From positions 63,744,472 to 63,808,471 of the forward strand of contig NC_060257.1 of the NCBI RefSeq assembly GCF_921293095.1: a DNA stretch of 64,000 bases, written 5' to 3'. The stretch comes from Ischnura elegans (Eukaryota > Arthropoda > Insecta > Odonata > Coenagrionidae). The notes under the pieces were generated by a model, which was given only the letters and a program-made list of their open reading frames with translations, was not told the origin of the DNA and made no database searches. Positions 10,601-25,600 of this stretch are shown piece by piece (the stretch's first letter is position 1; each line of letters begins with the position of its first letter). The translations under genes were made by a program, and so were the position numbers.

Positions 10601-13600
10601 AAATATTTCCGCGTAATTTAATCGCGTTTCTCATGTACAGTTTTTTTTTCGATGATTCCTAAAAGAAATGTTCATACGAACTTCGTTATTACGAACCACC
10701 GGTTTCACGGTCCTGTGAACTTCGTAATAGCGAGAGCCTACTGTAATGTCTGAGAAAACCTCATTACTTGGAACCCCCTTAGAAGGTAATTGCATAACAG
10801 CCAATCCACGTTACCAAACCCATGATCTGAACTAGAATTCACATCTAAACCAATATAAGTTGATACTTGAAAATATTTTGTATGCATCTCCATTTGGCTT
10901 GAAATAAAGCTAATACAATCAGCACTTATTATTTATTCACATATATCGGAAAACTTTTTAAACAAATGGGATTATAAAATTTTTACAAGATTTTATATAA
11001 TTTGAACAGTGCATTTGACTGCATTATATTATTTTCAAAATAGAATTTAGTATATTTATACAGTGAGAGTCATGTCTCAGGTATGAATTAAGCTCCATTA
11101 GCCTTTATAGCACTTTATGACTAGAACACTGTTTTGATTAGTTCTTTCTTATCCTGGAACAAAGTAAGAGTGTTAATTGGTGATTGGGCTTATTTTCGTG
11201 GGTCATTTTCAGTGTTATCCAATTCTGATTTGGTTATTGCCTTCAGTTCTTGGTTTCAGTTTTAATTTTGCACTCAAATAGGTCAATTTTTCAATAGCGA
11301 AGGAGTTTTTTATCCATTAAGTACACTTATCTATGATGATATTAATCGCCTCTTTGAGAATGGTCCCATTTTCTAATGATGAAAATCTTTTTTGGAGATC
11401 ACAGCCAACATAAAGGACAGTTACAATCGCGATGAGTCAGTCCTGCAATCAGAGCCATCAGTGGAATAATCCCTCAGAGGAACCAAAAAAACACCAGCAC
11501 ACTGTATAAGCAATGGCTGCATTCACCCATACTCAGTGCTCATCTTTGCTCACGAAGAAAGAGAACACTGGGACTGAGCAGAGTGATGTCACTGCACTGA
11601 GCAGTCGCCATTTTAGTGAGCATAGAAACACAGCCCTCATCACGATCACAGAGCACAAGAGAGGAAAACAAGTGAAAGTCATTATGTGTACTGTTGCATT
11701 TGGTACCCACTCTCCGAGTGATCATTACGTTATGATCAACAGATCACAGAGCAAAATACAACTTAATGCACTCCATATGCACAACTTTCCCCCATCCTCC
11801 ATCCACTCCATAGCAAGGAGGCAGAAACTTGTGGAATATGACATGGTGCATGTTGCATGGTACAGTTGCCATCGTGTACAATCACCACCAACTTTATACG
11901 CATACTAGAGATAAGATTCTCTTTTTTGGTTGGTTGGCAATGGAAGCTATACTGTGCAAGGAGGAGGCTTTTAAACAGCTCATTTTTCCCTCATTTCATC
12001 AGGGTGACATAAAGAAACAAATTAGCAAAATTCTAGAAAACTTGACCAGAGACTGCCATAGTTTAGATTTCTGTATTAAAGCTCTCCAACCCAATGCCAG
12101 TTCAAAACTTTTTTGCAACACCTTTACTTTCATTACGTGAGCAGGGTTCAAACAGGTTTTCGCACCTTTAACTACGATACCAGTTTTTTTTCAGCACCGG
12201 TACTGGTTCCAACCTCTAGAACAAGAGGAACCTAGGAGCAAAGGAGCAAATGACCCAATTTGCCCATGCCTAGTTTATTCATTTATTTCATCACATGCAG
12301 GCCACCCAGCGTTGCTTGGAAGGAATAGTACCCAGGGAAACTTGGAACTTCGAGTTCATGGTCACATGGTAAGATTTCTTGACAATGGAACAAATGTGAA
12401 CGCATACCCAAGCAAAAAGGTTAGCACCAAGAGGATTTATAACTATGTGTAGAATCCTTTAAGTTAAGTTTTCCCTTTGAACATGTAAAGAGGTGTGCCA
12501 ACACAGCAGGATATCCAACCGCAGAAGTTGTATGACGTAACGTAACAAATGGTAATGAGAAAACAACGCAAAGAGTGTGTTGGATGCAACCGAAAGTAGC
12601 ACTATGGGCTTCAGGAGCATAAAATTCAACTATGTACCAACTTAATTTGGTTGTAATCCGCGCACCCATATGGAAATGCACAGCAAATACACAAACAGAC
12701 ATACTCTTTAACATATATAGATGAACTCCCACAAAAAGATGGCTTCATCTGTCTATATACTTACGGGAAAATCTGGGTGCTCAGTAGAATGGTTGCAGAC
12801 AATCCAAATGTCATGGCCATCAGCATCATTGTCATCAGGCACCTTCCTCATATGGGACCAGAAGAGGGCATCCCTCTGAGAAGCAGGCCACACCCTCTTG
12901 AACACTTGGAGAAACACCAGCGTGTCCTCTGAGATCGTTTCCAGAATTGTCATCTGCTCCAGAGTAGCTGATGGCAAAAAAAAATTGAGGATTAACGATC
13001 AGGAAAATAATTTTCACACATCATCAATTTTTCCCATAGTGTTTGCAAAACAAAAATTATCATTAATTACCAAAGGAAAATTCTATACCATGGAGAATGA
13101 AGAAAAGTATGCATAAATCATGTCAATTGGTCACAGATTTTTACAGAAAGTTTTTAAATAGAGCAAAAGCATAAAGATAAAAAAAGGTATAAAAAATGCA
13201 AAAAGCTACATGTTTTAAAATTTCCCTCGGTAATTAGTACTTTTACCAACAGAGCCATCATACATGGCAATTATATTTGTGTCGAGCCAGTCCTGCAATC
13301 TGAGCCATTGCTGGAATAATTCCCTGACAGGAACATAAAAATACAATGCTCATCTTTGATAACTGAGCAAGAGAGTACTCTGATATGAAGGGACTGAGAA
13401 GAGTGATATATTTTTGCATAAATAACTAAACAGTACTTCTTGGAGATTCTGAGTTGCAAATACTGCCATAATTTGAATTACGAGTTTGCCAGAAAATTTG
13501 TTTCACATAACACACTTTTTCTTAATTACAATATGGGTCGCTTCCACTTTTACTTGGCAGCAGTTTTAATTTTGGTTTTCATTTCAGCTTTTAATTCAAC

Positions 13601-16600
13601 TTAAATATTAGTTCAATTTTCAATTACAAAAGATGTTTAATATGAAATTAGTGCTTTAGCTCATCAAGGATAATATTATTTGCACCCTAAGGATGATTTA
13701 ATCAGTGATATTTTGAGTCATAGGAGACTAAACTATACGTTTTAAAAATATAACTCATTCTAAGAATCTAAAACGATTATTAAAGAAAATTTAGCAATAA
13801 AAATACAACAATCAAAATTACTATCTCCTTAAGCAGGATGTCACATCCCAACAAGTTGAGAATTAATTCATACCACAATATCCAATTATTGATAGAATTA
13901 CCAGTTATCCTAATCAGACTTTGACACTACACCTGAATTTTAGCAATGCTATGAATCCAACTTTGTTAAATTCACTCTAATGTACAAAAATAAATTGTTC
14001 TTCAAATTTTATTCACATCTAAGATAACAATAGATATTCCTTAATGTAATTGGGGAAATAAATAAATGAAAAGGGCAAATCAATATTTTTACCCCTAAAT
14101 TTTAGACAATTTCCTATTTTATATTCCGACTTTGGTTATTTTAATGATGAAATTTCAAGTTTTCACATGCCATAAAATTCTTGCCTCCAATAATCACTAT
14201 CAAGTAAGAAAATGGGAAAATATTATAGGGCTTCACCTATGGTTTCCTCCAAGGTAGAGATCACCCTCATAGTTTCTATAACATTCCTTCACACTTCCCA
14301 GTTATCAAGTTTTTCCAAAGCACAGGACATCAAGTACATACCCAAATGCAGAAGAGCCAAAACAATAGGGTAGTTTTCTTCATCAAAGAAAATGAAAGGC
14401 ATTGATTGCAATTCATTACCCACCATTGGTGTATTCATAATAGAGAAATTACTTGGTTTTAGAAATCCAAGTTTACACAAATGTTAATGGTCAATTTTAA
14501 CCTCATTTGAAAAAGGCCTAATTGGCACCCATACAATGCCACTACATGTGACGTCACAGGGGCCCAGATGCTATACGAGTAGTCAGGAGTTTTAAATCGT
14601 CTGAGATTACCAATGCATGCATGAGGCACAGAGCTCAGGGAAACATCTCTTAATAACCACCTATTAAAATTGCTTAAGGTCGGAAAGTTTCCTTTGTTTG
14701 ATAAGGTATTTATAATCCTTATTTGAGTCAAGCTCTAACTGCTAGCAGGTGACTCTGCTACCTGCTATCAGCCTGCATAGTAGCGGAGCTCATAGCCCTG
14801 CACCAAAGTGGCCTCACACGGCGGCAGCCGGAACCAGAATGACATCACATGGGCTTTTCCCAGCATTCATACTTAGCCATCGCGTTTTCATGCGCTTGAA
14901 AATTTCCACTTTTCATTTAATCGCGAAATATAGATATCGTCATTTAAAAATCTAAAAGCGTGAAATGCGTACTCCAGGAGTAATAATCTTTCGATTTAGG
15001 CAATAAAAAAATAGGAAACCACTCTACTAGCAATTAGTCGACTCAGATGCACCAGGTATGACCTGTATTGACTGTCACAGAAAGTCATTGAATCCTCCAT
15101 TTCAATGATTAATAATAGGAAACCATCCTGTTCTAGAATAACCCTACTTACTTTCCCACTCGTGCCGCACATCTGGACAAAAAAAGTAATGGCACATCTC
15201 ATGTCCAGTCACCCCTTTCACTGTGTGAACTGCTTTCAGTGGGTCAATCACCATTCCATTCACCTCTTCTTCTCTTCTGTACATTCTCATCTCTCCATCC
15301 TCGGCAAACAATTCCCAAACTCCTTCACCAACTTCCAGCCGAGCATAGTGTAACTGTTCCGTAGACACGAGGTCAATCTAGAGGAAAAGAAAAATCTCAT
15401 TGCGATCATGCAAATATTTGATGCCCTGGTAATAAATCACTGAAAGAAAAACTAGTGTAAAAAGGCTCATTTAGAACTACACCGACCTAAGTTTTCCATT
15501 TTGTGCAAGGAGGTTGTAAATATCTGGAGGCACTGTTTCCAAGTCTTTATCATGGTCAAAGTTACGCCATATTGGTTTGACAATTTTTGGACTTACAAGG
15601 GGAATACACGACCTACGGGTGGCCGATTGCGCTCAAATCTTCCGATTCGGTAGATCATGGCTATCAATTCAATATGCTGAAGCAAGACGATGCACCTCTC
15701 CTAATATTTCGAGAGAAAAGCAATTAAAAATCGTAAAACATGGATCTACCTTACATATACGGTATTTCCGGTCACCTTCTCCAAGACAGTGGTGGCCCGG
15801 TGGTTACGATGGTCGACTTCTGATTTAAGGATGGTGAGTGTTCCTCATACTCGGAACTTTTTTACTTTATTTTTCAAGGATTTTATTATTAACATTTTTA
15901 AAGATTGTATTCTTATCTTCATTACCTCAACGAAAATATTTTTAACTAATTTTTTTCAATAATAATAAGTGCTGAAAAGGGTAGGAAATGAAGCAAGGGC
16001 TATATAATAACCTTTCCAAAGGCGATTTTGTATTTATTTGTTCTCTCTAGGTATACAGTGAGTCCTCGTTTAACGTCACTTACCGTTCCTGAAAAATGTG
16101 ACGATAAACAAAATGACGTTAATCGAAGCATAATATCCCATAAGAAACAATGTAAAAAGTGAAAATCTGCTCCTAGACCTCACAATTCCTACGTGAAAAA
16201 AATTATAGCGTATCATATCTGGGGCATTTTTTACGATGGGAATGCCAAACTATGGCATACGAGTTCCTGTCTTCATCGACGACTATAGCGGCAGTGGCAT
16301 AAATCCTTCTCCATTTTTGTATCTTCCAGCGTTTGCTTTTCGGCTTCGCTATGGTGGTCGCCAGGCGAGCGTCGCCTAAGCATCATCATCGCTGAAACAT
16401 CGTCGCAGTTACAGGAACCAAAATTATTGTGAACTCGGCGAAAAAAGTGATGACAAAAACTCCGAGTTCTACACGGAAAAATGCCTTGAAATCACTTTTT
16501 AGGTTCCTGAAAACCATTATGTCAAGTAAAACCTTGTGCACCTACGCAAAAATTCGTTTTGCAGAAATTTTTGTTAAAACCGTAATCGCAATTAAGAATA

Positions 16601-19600
16601 AACACACCGTTTTACACTTTGCTTAGAATGACTGATTACCGCCCAAAAAAAAGGAACAACCTGCAACGCCCGCCGCTTCGCCTTTTTTTTCGTGCGAAAT
16701 TTAAAAGACTTGACGTTATCGCGAAGCGTAGGTGCGATAAACGAATGACCGTCTCAAAATTTTCGTGACGTTATCGCAAAATGACGTTAAACGGGGTGAC
16801 GTAGAACGAGGACTCACTGTATTAGGGTATTAAGAGAGTAAATTGTCTTCTTTAGGGGTGGGGACAGAATAATAGCATTTAAATTACTAATTGGGAGGGA
16901 AATCCACCCCATAGATGGATTATGCTTTCATTGGGAAACAGAAATGGATCAGCTTGGGATGATTAACAGGATGAAAAGTGGACAGAAACCTGGCGTCGGC
17001 ATTATACTACTCTTAACGAACGATGCCAATGGGACAATAGTTTAACATCCCATTCGACAGATGATGTACTGCACTGCTGGTTTAATCCACATTACACGCA
17101 GGGATTGGATTTCGAAATACTCTTAAATTATTTACCAAGATTTGGACGTGGAAGGCCAGTACACTACCTGACCACTCCGGTAAATTCTTTGTTTGCAAGT
17201 TTTAGGATAGTTTTTCGAACTTGAACAAACGAAGAACGCGTTCTTTATTTATTTATTTCATCACCAAAAATGGCACTAAGGCTTTTACATTGGCTGTTCA
17301 TTAAATAAATAATGCCTAAAAGATAACAAACAATAGCACAAAAAAATAAAAACTAACAGAAAATAAAATTATTAAACATAAGAAGGGGCACTATTGATTA
17401 GACAAAGGTGAATTATTCAGATGGCCTTTTAAGGTGGCTTTGTAACTAGTGTCAGAGGAAAATAGGTCCAGGGAAGGGATTTTTGAAGCTATGGAGTTAA
17501 ACAAGGAGGGGATTCAGCAGAACAGAGAGCGTTGAGAGATGGAGAGACGGAATCGCGGAATGTGAAGCAGAGAGTTGTTTCGTAAGGGGCGAGGAGGAAT
17601 ATGAAAACGGAAAAGAGGGAGAATTTCATTTGTCCTTAGAGAACCGCTAAAGATTCTATGCAGAAACATGAGGTCAGATAAGACACGGCAGCCAGTTATG
17701 CTAGATATCCTGAGGGAGGAAAGGATAGCGTCACGGGGGTAATATCTGAGTGTGGGGATTCGATGGTGGGCAACAGCAAGAAAGAAGTTTACAGGACGGT
17801 TGAGTGAGTTTAGAGTAGTGGGGCAGGTGGTAGACCAAACTGGTGAGCAGTATTCTATCATGGGGAGAATACATCCGAAAAAAACTGTTCTTAAAGCGGC
17901 AGGGTCGTGAAGGTCAGTGAGTCGATATAGTATACCAACAATGGCCATTGCTCTTTTCACCATCATCGAAATATGACCCTGAAATTTTAATTTGTCATCA
18001 AAGATCAACCTAGGTCACAGTGGGAGGTTACAAGAGGGATACGCTTATTTAAAAGACTGTAAGAGTGTTTCAGGGGATTGGTTTTTAAAGTAAATGTCAT
18101 GATCGCCGATTTAGAGGGATTGACCCGCATCAGCCAAGTAGTGCACCACTCGGAGATAAAATTGAGTGCAGATTGAAGGGAATGTGAGTCGGTGGGGCGA
18201 TCCACCTTTTTGAAAATCTTGCAATCGTCCGCATACAGCAGAACATTGCAGCCAAAAGGGCTAATGCCATCAGTAATATAGTCTATGAAGAGTGCGAATA
18301 GGAGGGGACCGAGGACCAAGGATGATATGCCGTCAATCAATACCCGTCGGTAACGTGAATTGAGGAAGCTGTTGATCAGAGATAGAAACTTTGAATGTTA
18401 TTGTAACGGTGTTTATGTATTAGTAATGTATGGTTAACGGTGTCGAAGGCTTTGGAGAAGTCTACGTAGCAAACATCGAGCTGTGAGTTAGACTCGAAAG
18501 AGTTGGTAATATGGTGGCGCAGTACCGCAAGGTTAGAGAGACACGACCCGCCGGGAAGGAAACCATGCTGATGGGGGGAAATGTATGGGAGGGAGAAGTG
18601 AAGAAGGCGACTATGTATGATTCTCTCAAAAATAATGGACAGTACAGGTAGAAAGGAAATCGGACGATAATTTTCAATGATTCCTTTGGGGCCAGATTTT
18701 AAAATTGGTGTGACATTTGCGCTCTTCCATTGTTCCGGGAATTGTTCTTTGCTCTGCATCAACGACTGCCCTGTATTTTTGACGGAATACACGCGTCATT
18801 CAGGTTTACTGGTTGAGCTGGTGGTAGTAAGTAACTGTAGTTATTGATAATAATTTTTCCGTCGGATAAGATGTTTGAGTCAAAACTTTGCAAACTTTCT
18901 TCTTGCGCCCTTCAAAGAGTTCCGCCCCAACAACCCTCCCTCCACAGCTGACCCTGACTAATCCCTAGAGGTCCGTGAAAGTGGTTTTATTTTTTGCTAA
19001 AATTCGTTTTAAAACCATGTGATTTCGGTGTTATAGAAAATCTTGGCGGTGTTATTATAATGTTACATTTTTCCCGGTGTATAGGCGTTTTATTATTTTA
19101 TGGTACTTGTTTCATTAATACCTATACTTTTATTAAGAATTTTACTTAACATTTAACACAATTTCGATAGCACAAAATTTCTGATAAAACAACATGAAAG
19201 AAGTGGTTCAATTTATATTGGTTCAAGGTATATGAATGGTTCAAGTATGTAGTCTTAGCTAATACAATCAGCAAACGGCAAAATCCCCACTACCTTATAT
19301 GTGTATACTTCTAGAGCCATTCCGGGATTTTTGCATTGTCAAGTTTCTCTACACTAAATGAAGCCTTTAAAAATGCTTCTGTAGTAGCAACAACAAGCTC
19401 CTCCTTTCCTTTCTTTGAGTGAGTGACTGTGTGTTCAAATGATAGCTGTCGTTTTGTGGGTCCCCTTTCTTTCGCACATTTATGAGATGTACTTTGTGCT
19501 ACTGATGTGCTTTAACAAAGTGTCACATCTTTTGAATTAAAATCTTTTATCACAAACTTTGCACAGTAATACTCTGTCTTTCACATAACATCCTTCTCAA

Positions 19601-22600
19601 CTAAATTCACTTACCCTGGTGTGAAGAGTATCACTAGCTTTTGGCATTTTAAAATTCCTATCCTTCGTTCAATATTGAAAGCTGGAACTACGATAAAAAA
19701 AACAGTCTAACCCCAAAACACAACCTATCACGGTGGTGTTTTCAAACTGAGTGCTGGGTAGCTGCGGTACTGTATAACTTAAAAATTGTCTGAAATGTTT
19801 CATGTCGTGGGTTCCCTTTTGATACCCCTCACCCAGGTGTTGAGGGAAGATGGGACAGCAGCTAGATACAACAAAGACGCTTAGTTTTGATTACAGCTGT
19901 TGCCTATCAGTCAGGAAAGGCAGAGAAAGAAGTGCACATAACAAAACATAATCGGATTCAAAGAAACTTGAAAAATTATTTCCCATTTATCGATCCTGAA
20001 GCATCTAGAATGAGACGCTTTCTCACCTGAAGAATTAGGTATTAGATTTGGCCAATGTCGAAATGATTTTTTTGCATTGTAGCTCAGTGGAGAGCTGAAT
20101 ATTCGACGATCCGTCTGCAAATAAGGAGAATCCCCTCTCCTCCTATCCTTTCTGTTCCTTCCTTCCCTTCTCCCAACTGATAGCGCTTCGTGCTTTCAAA
20201 TAACCTTACGTGTCTATGGATGTCTTAAAACGAATCGAACCGCGCAGTTAACGCACGGTGCCATTGACGGCCGCCATGGTCACCACGGCGTCCATTTCAA
20301 TCCGGCCCGGCGGTGCGCCGTATACGGCGCGAAATACAGGCAGTGCTACATTGAGGCCGCTTTCTGACGAAACGACTTTTCGCCGGCCGCCGCTCACGTC
20401 ACGACGCCGTGAAATTCAGGCCGCTTTCAGACGAGACGACTCTGCCACGCTGTGGGCCGTGCCATGAACGGCGGCCCGGTCCCAGCAAGCGGCCGTGTTT
20501 AAGTCAACGAAATTGTTACATTAGACCCATACTCAAGGTATTCCTGCAACAAGTTATCCAATAACGCAGTCTAATGCGCCGCGGTGAGTCGCCGGAATTA
20601 CTGCTCGGCATTGACGCGTATCGGGCGTGTGAGCTTGTATTTCCGCTCCTCCGCGGCCGCGCTAAATTTCTTTCTTTCTTGTTATTTCGCGATATCGCAT
20701 CTCGCGAAATTCACGGACCTCTACTAATCCCACAATGAGGCATCAGGGGCCCAACAGTGTGAAGAAGTGTGCGAAAGATAGACAAAGAAGACTTCTAGAA
20801 CGGCTTGAGCAGGCAGCTGGGATGCAGGGTCATTGCACTTGATGGGCGATAATGGGTAGGAGGGGTACCTGGCTAGGGTTGGTAACTGAATATGCAGATA
20901 GCCGGTTGTGCCTATTTGGTGAGAAGAATAAGTTGAGATTATAAATATATGAAGAGGCTGAGGGAACAATGGCTGGGGCGAGGATGAGCACATTACCTTG
21001 AAATTCACGCATAGTTATATACGTCCTCAAGTTTGCGTGGTAAGGCACCATTAGGAGTACTATTTAAAATCCATAAAATAATATGAAAATAAAAAATAGC
21101 AAAGTAACAGACATAAATGCATAGGGATGAGTTGTAGCAGTGATTTAAAATATTATAAGAAAGAAAAAAAATTCACTCCATTGGAACTCGAACCCGGGAC
21201 GCACACAGCAAAAGTCTCGACTGCTTGCCTTGATCCACTAGGCTACGCAGTTTGCTGAAGATAGACGATTAATTGACGGAAGTCATTGAGCGCGAAATCT
21301 TTACCAGCGAATATCTCTCTAACTCTGGCCTATGTGGAAGAAAGCCGTGACACTTTTTCTACCTTCCCTATATAGTTTCAGAAAATAACATAGGCATTCA
21401 GATCCCAAACATCACTTTGGTCACGATGTCTCCTTTTAAGTTAATTTATTTTGCTTGCGAAAAAACATTCAATATTGGTCGTTCAGGTTTATAATATAAT
21501 GTTAGTGATTTCCACAAAACCAGACTTCACTCACAAGTACAGCGATAACTCTTACCTCAGGCCACAACTTATGAGAGCTTGCACGTGAAACTGAAGTCAC
21601 ATTCTGATGTTTAATTTTCAGTCTCTCCCTGAATTCTGCTTCCTCTTCAATTTTATCTAGAGCACTCTCAACAGCATCATAAAACTCCTCATCATTTAGG
21701 GCACTGTGAGGACCTTCCTAAAATTTGTTGGAGAAAGAAACATGGTATGAAATACATATAAACTTTGGCATGTCACAAGGGAACAATTACTACAGAACTC
21801 CTTTCATCTTTGCCAAAGAATTTGACCTTAGCACCAAAATAATTTTTACCTTTATCAAAAAGACGAAAGCCGTAGTTATCTTCAGTCTTGGATTGTTAAC
21901 CAAATTACACACCCTTAATAGTTAATTAGTTTTTCAATTAACACGTTCATTGCCACCTCTGTCTTAATGACCAAAACATGCACTTCATCCTCATGCCATT
22001 TCGGTCATAATGACCAAAGTATGAGTTTGGCCTCTCATAGAATGCCGTCGGTCACAGCTACTGCAGTGCCAGGTATATGACGTGGCCAACACAGCGCACA
22101 GAGCCAAATACTCACCAAAACTCAAATGGAAAGGATCCAAGTTGAAGCAAAAGGAAAAAGATAGACATTGGTGCAGTGGGTGAATTTGTCTAAAAATCCG
22201 TGGCAGGGAACATGTTAAAAAAAATGGCATGAAAGTTTAACATATGTTCTCCAAAAACATAGATGAACTTTTTTCTACAGTGGAAGATTTTAATTCCACC
22301 ACCCATAATAGGTTTCTCTCAATGACTCATAAGGTGCGTTTACACAGAATAACATTTTATATAAACAAGTTACGATGCAACCTTCATAAAACGAGACATA
22401 AAATAAACACTCTCTTTAGCCAATTGTCGCTTTACCAGAGGTGGAGCAAATATTAGCCAATAAAGCTACTGTAAACTCATATAGGAACTGGATTGGTGCA
22501 GCGACGGAGACATTTCTATCTAATAAACTTAAGCATAAATCTAGGCGAAAGGCGATTTTTTGCATCACTTAATTTCATTACCATAATAACAAAAAAGCCA

Positions 22601-25600
22601 TTCAATTTATAAGCACTGTACAGAATAAAAATCATGCAAAGCGTTGGTTTGTCAATTATTATACCAATGCACAACTGACAAAGCCACTTTCTATGTACTT
22701 GATCGATTTCTTACTTAATATTACTTACTATTAATTACTTAATCACAATCATTCTATTAATTTCGTATTTTCCACTGAAAATTCTAACAATTACAGATAA
22801 AATTGAATCGTGGTTATTTAATGCCTCAAATTCTTCCATAGGTGTATGTTTGTTGTTTCTGAACATTTTGCGGAAGTTATGTGAATATGTATTCCTATCG
22901 CATTTGTTCCTGCAGACAAAAATGGTGGAAGGTGGTAGAATGATCCTGCCTTGGAAGACTTCTACTATATTCCAATGTAATATCTTCATTATCCTAACTA
23001 AAAAGTTTGCTAAGCATAATGACGTGATTAAATTTGCCAATATTTAAAAAAAAATATTTCCATTTTGAGTGTTTCGTCCACAATGTCATTGAAATAATAC
23101 ACCTAGTGTATCCATGGCACTGCAATAAAAACGACTTGAATTAAAATTGGTAATATAAGAAAAGATGTTAACTTGATATTATTTCACGAAATATATAATG
23201 CAGATATTATGCTGATGTCACTTAAGTAAAACAAAAGCAAGCTACAAGAGACTGTGACAAATATAACACGCAAGGTTAATGTATGCAACAAGGAAATGAA
23301 AAAGCATAAGCATCTGATGGATCCTATGGCCAATGAAACCCGAAAATGATATTTAATTGATTTAAAATTAGCAATAATGACTGCGAAACAAAAAAGATGC
23401 AGAATTTTTTAATTAAATAAACTAAAAGCGCAGCATCAGCTTTTCACATATGTCATCGCTAACTGCGAATTACCTACCTCCAGAAGCATCATTGCAAAAA
23501 ACACCCCATACTGCAAGGGTTTTGTTGAGGTAGGCTGTGAGAGAATTCCGTTTCAACTGTTTTTATCACACGGAGAATACTTCTGAAAATATTCCGCTAG
23601 GATCAGAGTCTTTTCTTCCACGGCTTTGGGTTTACTATGCAGGGATCACCACCAATTATGAAATTACACTTTCGTGCTTTAAATTGGTATAACCAAACTT
23701 CTGAACACTTTAAGTTCTCGATTCTTCGTCTATCACTGAAATACTTGGCTTTAGCATTAAGCATATCCCCGCAGATTGAAGTGGGCAAAATCACCCAAAC
23801 AAAGCTCCCTCTAACTCTTCATGTTGCATTCCTCAGGCATTTTTGCTGTGATGGTTTGCCCTCCCCCAACATGGCAGACCTAATTTTCTCTTTGATTTTT
23901 AAAATTGTGAAAGTGAATAGGAGGATGAACGCCACTCTGATGTTGCACAATTATTTTCATTTTCTCGCTTAGACGTGTTTTGCATTTTTTGCCTATTGTG
24001 TCTACCTTCAAATACTCTAAATTCACGCAACTCACAGACATGCTGGTGTGCTGATGATTGTTTTCTGCCGCCAGAGGAACAAAAGAAGATCGAGCATTCA
24101 TGAATGTTAATGCCACAATATTTTCACCAAAATGAACACCTTACTTATCGAACGGCATTTTACAACTTGAATTTTAAACTGAGCACTCCATGTTAACTTC
24201 ATTTCTAACAGATCACCAGCAATTACAGAGATTAGGGAATTTTGGTGAAGGTTTTATGCCGATGGAAACTCTCATTATGGCGAGTGCCCACACCAAAAGG
24301 GTCTCGTATAGAGGAATTTACATGCTACATCCAATTGATGGTGCTTCGGCTATCTCTCGTAATGGTGGGGGTCTCACAATAGCCTGTACTCGCTTCAATG
24401 CGGTTCCATGGTACATACCTATAACATGTTACTCAATGTAAACGCACCTCAAGGCACTGCTTGGCAAAAAGCAGATTAGATCCTAAAATGTTAGGGTATA
24501 CATAAATAAAAAAGTTGTTTTTTTAAATAAAAATCTGTACCGCAAGCTGGTTCTATGATTTTATAGTTGCACTGACTTTTCTAACTTTGTATTTGATTTT
24601 ATAATTAATAGAAGGACAAAATAAAGCTAAAATTGTCTCATTTGAAAATTCATATTATCATCAATGATGGTTGAGTATGAAAAATGAAGAGACCTGCATT
24701 CTCCCATTTTCAATCCATTGTCTCATTTGAGACACAAAGTCACAATGATTAACAGCCTAAACCCTTTTGCATGTAAGTTGACGACACCATAAACTCATGC
24801 AGAGCATGTCGCCGCATCTCAGTTACTACTCGACTTTGTATATTGATAATAATAATAAAAATAATAATTAACTTCATTCAAAGGTATCTAAATCCAATTT
24901 TACTTGAGATATATACAATAATAAACAATGTATTGTATAAAGAATATAATCAATGTAGCTATATCATATAAAACATATAGGCCAGTTTTGCAGCTTCAAA
25001 TCAAAGTCATTTACTATCATACTATGTTATCTCTAAATAACAAAGGCACTGATTTTTAGATATTTTTAATTCGTACAAAGAAGAGAGAATATCAACATTA
25101 CAGTAGTTGCATTGATCCATAGCCTTATCTATTGGGCATAGATCCATAGTCATATCTGCTCTAGAAAGTATCAGTACGTCTAAGATTTCAAAGCGGCAGA
25201 TAAAATTTAATCTCTTCCAGTAAGAACGGAGAGTCAATTATGATATTCATGAATTTTTAAACAAATATCATGTCAAGTATTTCTACAAAGATGACAGTGA
25301 ATTTAAGCCAGCAGATAGAAGGATTTCAAGGTAGTTTGTGGATGAGTACAGTATTCCCTTATGGTCTTGTTTCATTCATTGTTTACTCTCTCCTATGTTA
25401 TTCCTTTTGTCATTGAAAGATTTTCCCTGAACAAGAAAATTAATCAGAACTCTAATGACATCACTAAATTAAGAAAAGTTGGTGGAAACTTTTGTTTCTC
25501 ATTCTTTTTAACTTTAGAGAGGATGACAGAATGGGGATTTTTTTTCAAGGCAACTAATCTTTCCTTAGCCTCCCTAATTATTTTAATGAACTGGAATTTC

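Noticed and set aside
11513-11908. 131-codon plus-strand ORF
   Set aside because: It lies in a CERT intron, overlaps a dispersed repeat and has no domain or biased codon use; chance ORF.
12270-12300. TTTATTCATTTATTTCATCAC as a second LINE 3' end
   Set aside because: It resembles the tail at 17244, but no adjacent LINE coding or 3' UTR match was found.
17514-18792. Possible host reverse transcriptase-like gene
   Set aside because: Frames are broken and the sequence is a typical truncated LINE with a 3' repeat tail.
20258-20467. GC-rich 69-codon ORF as a gene
   Set aside because: It is explained by high GC content lowering stop frequency within a repeat island.
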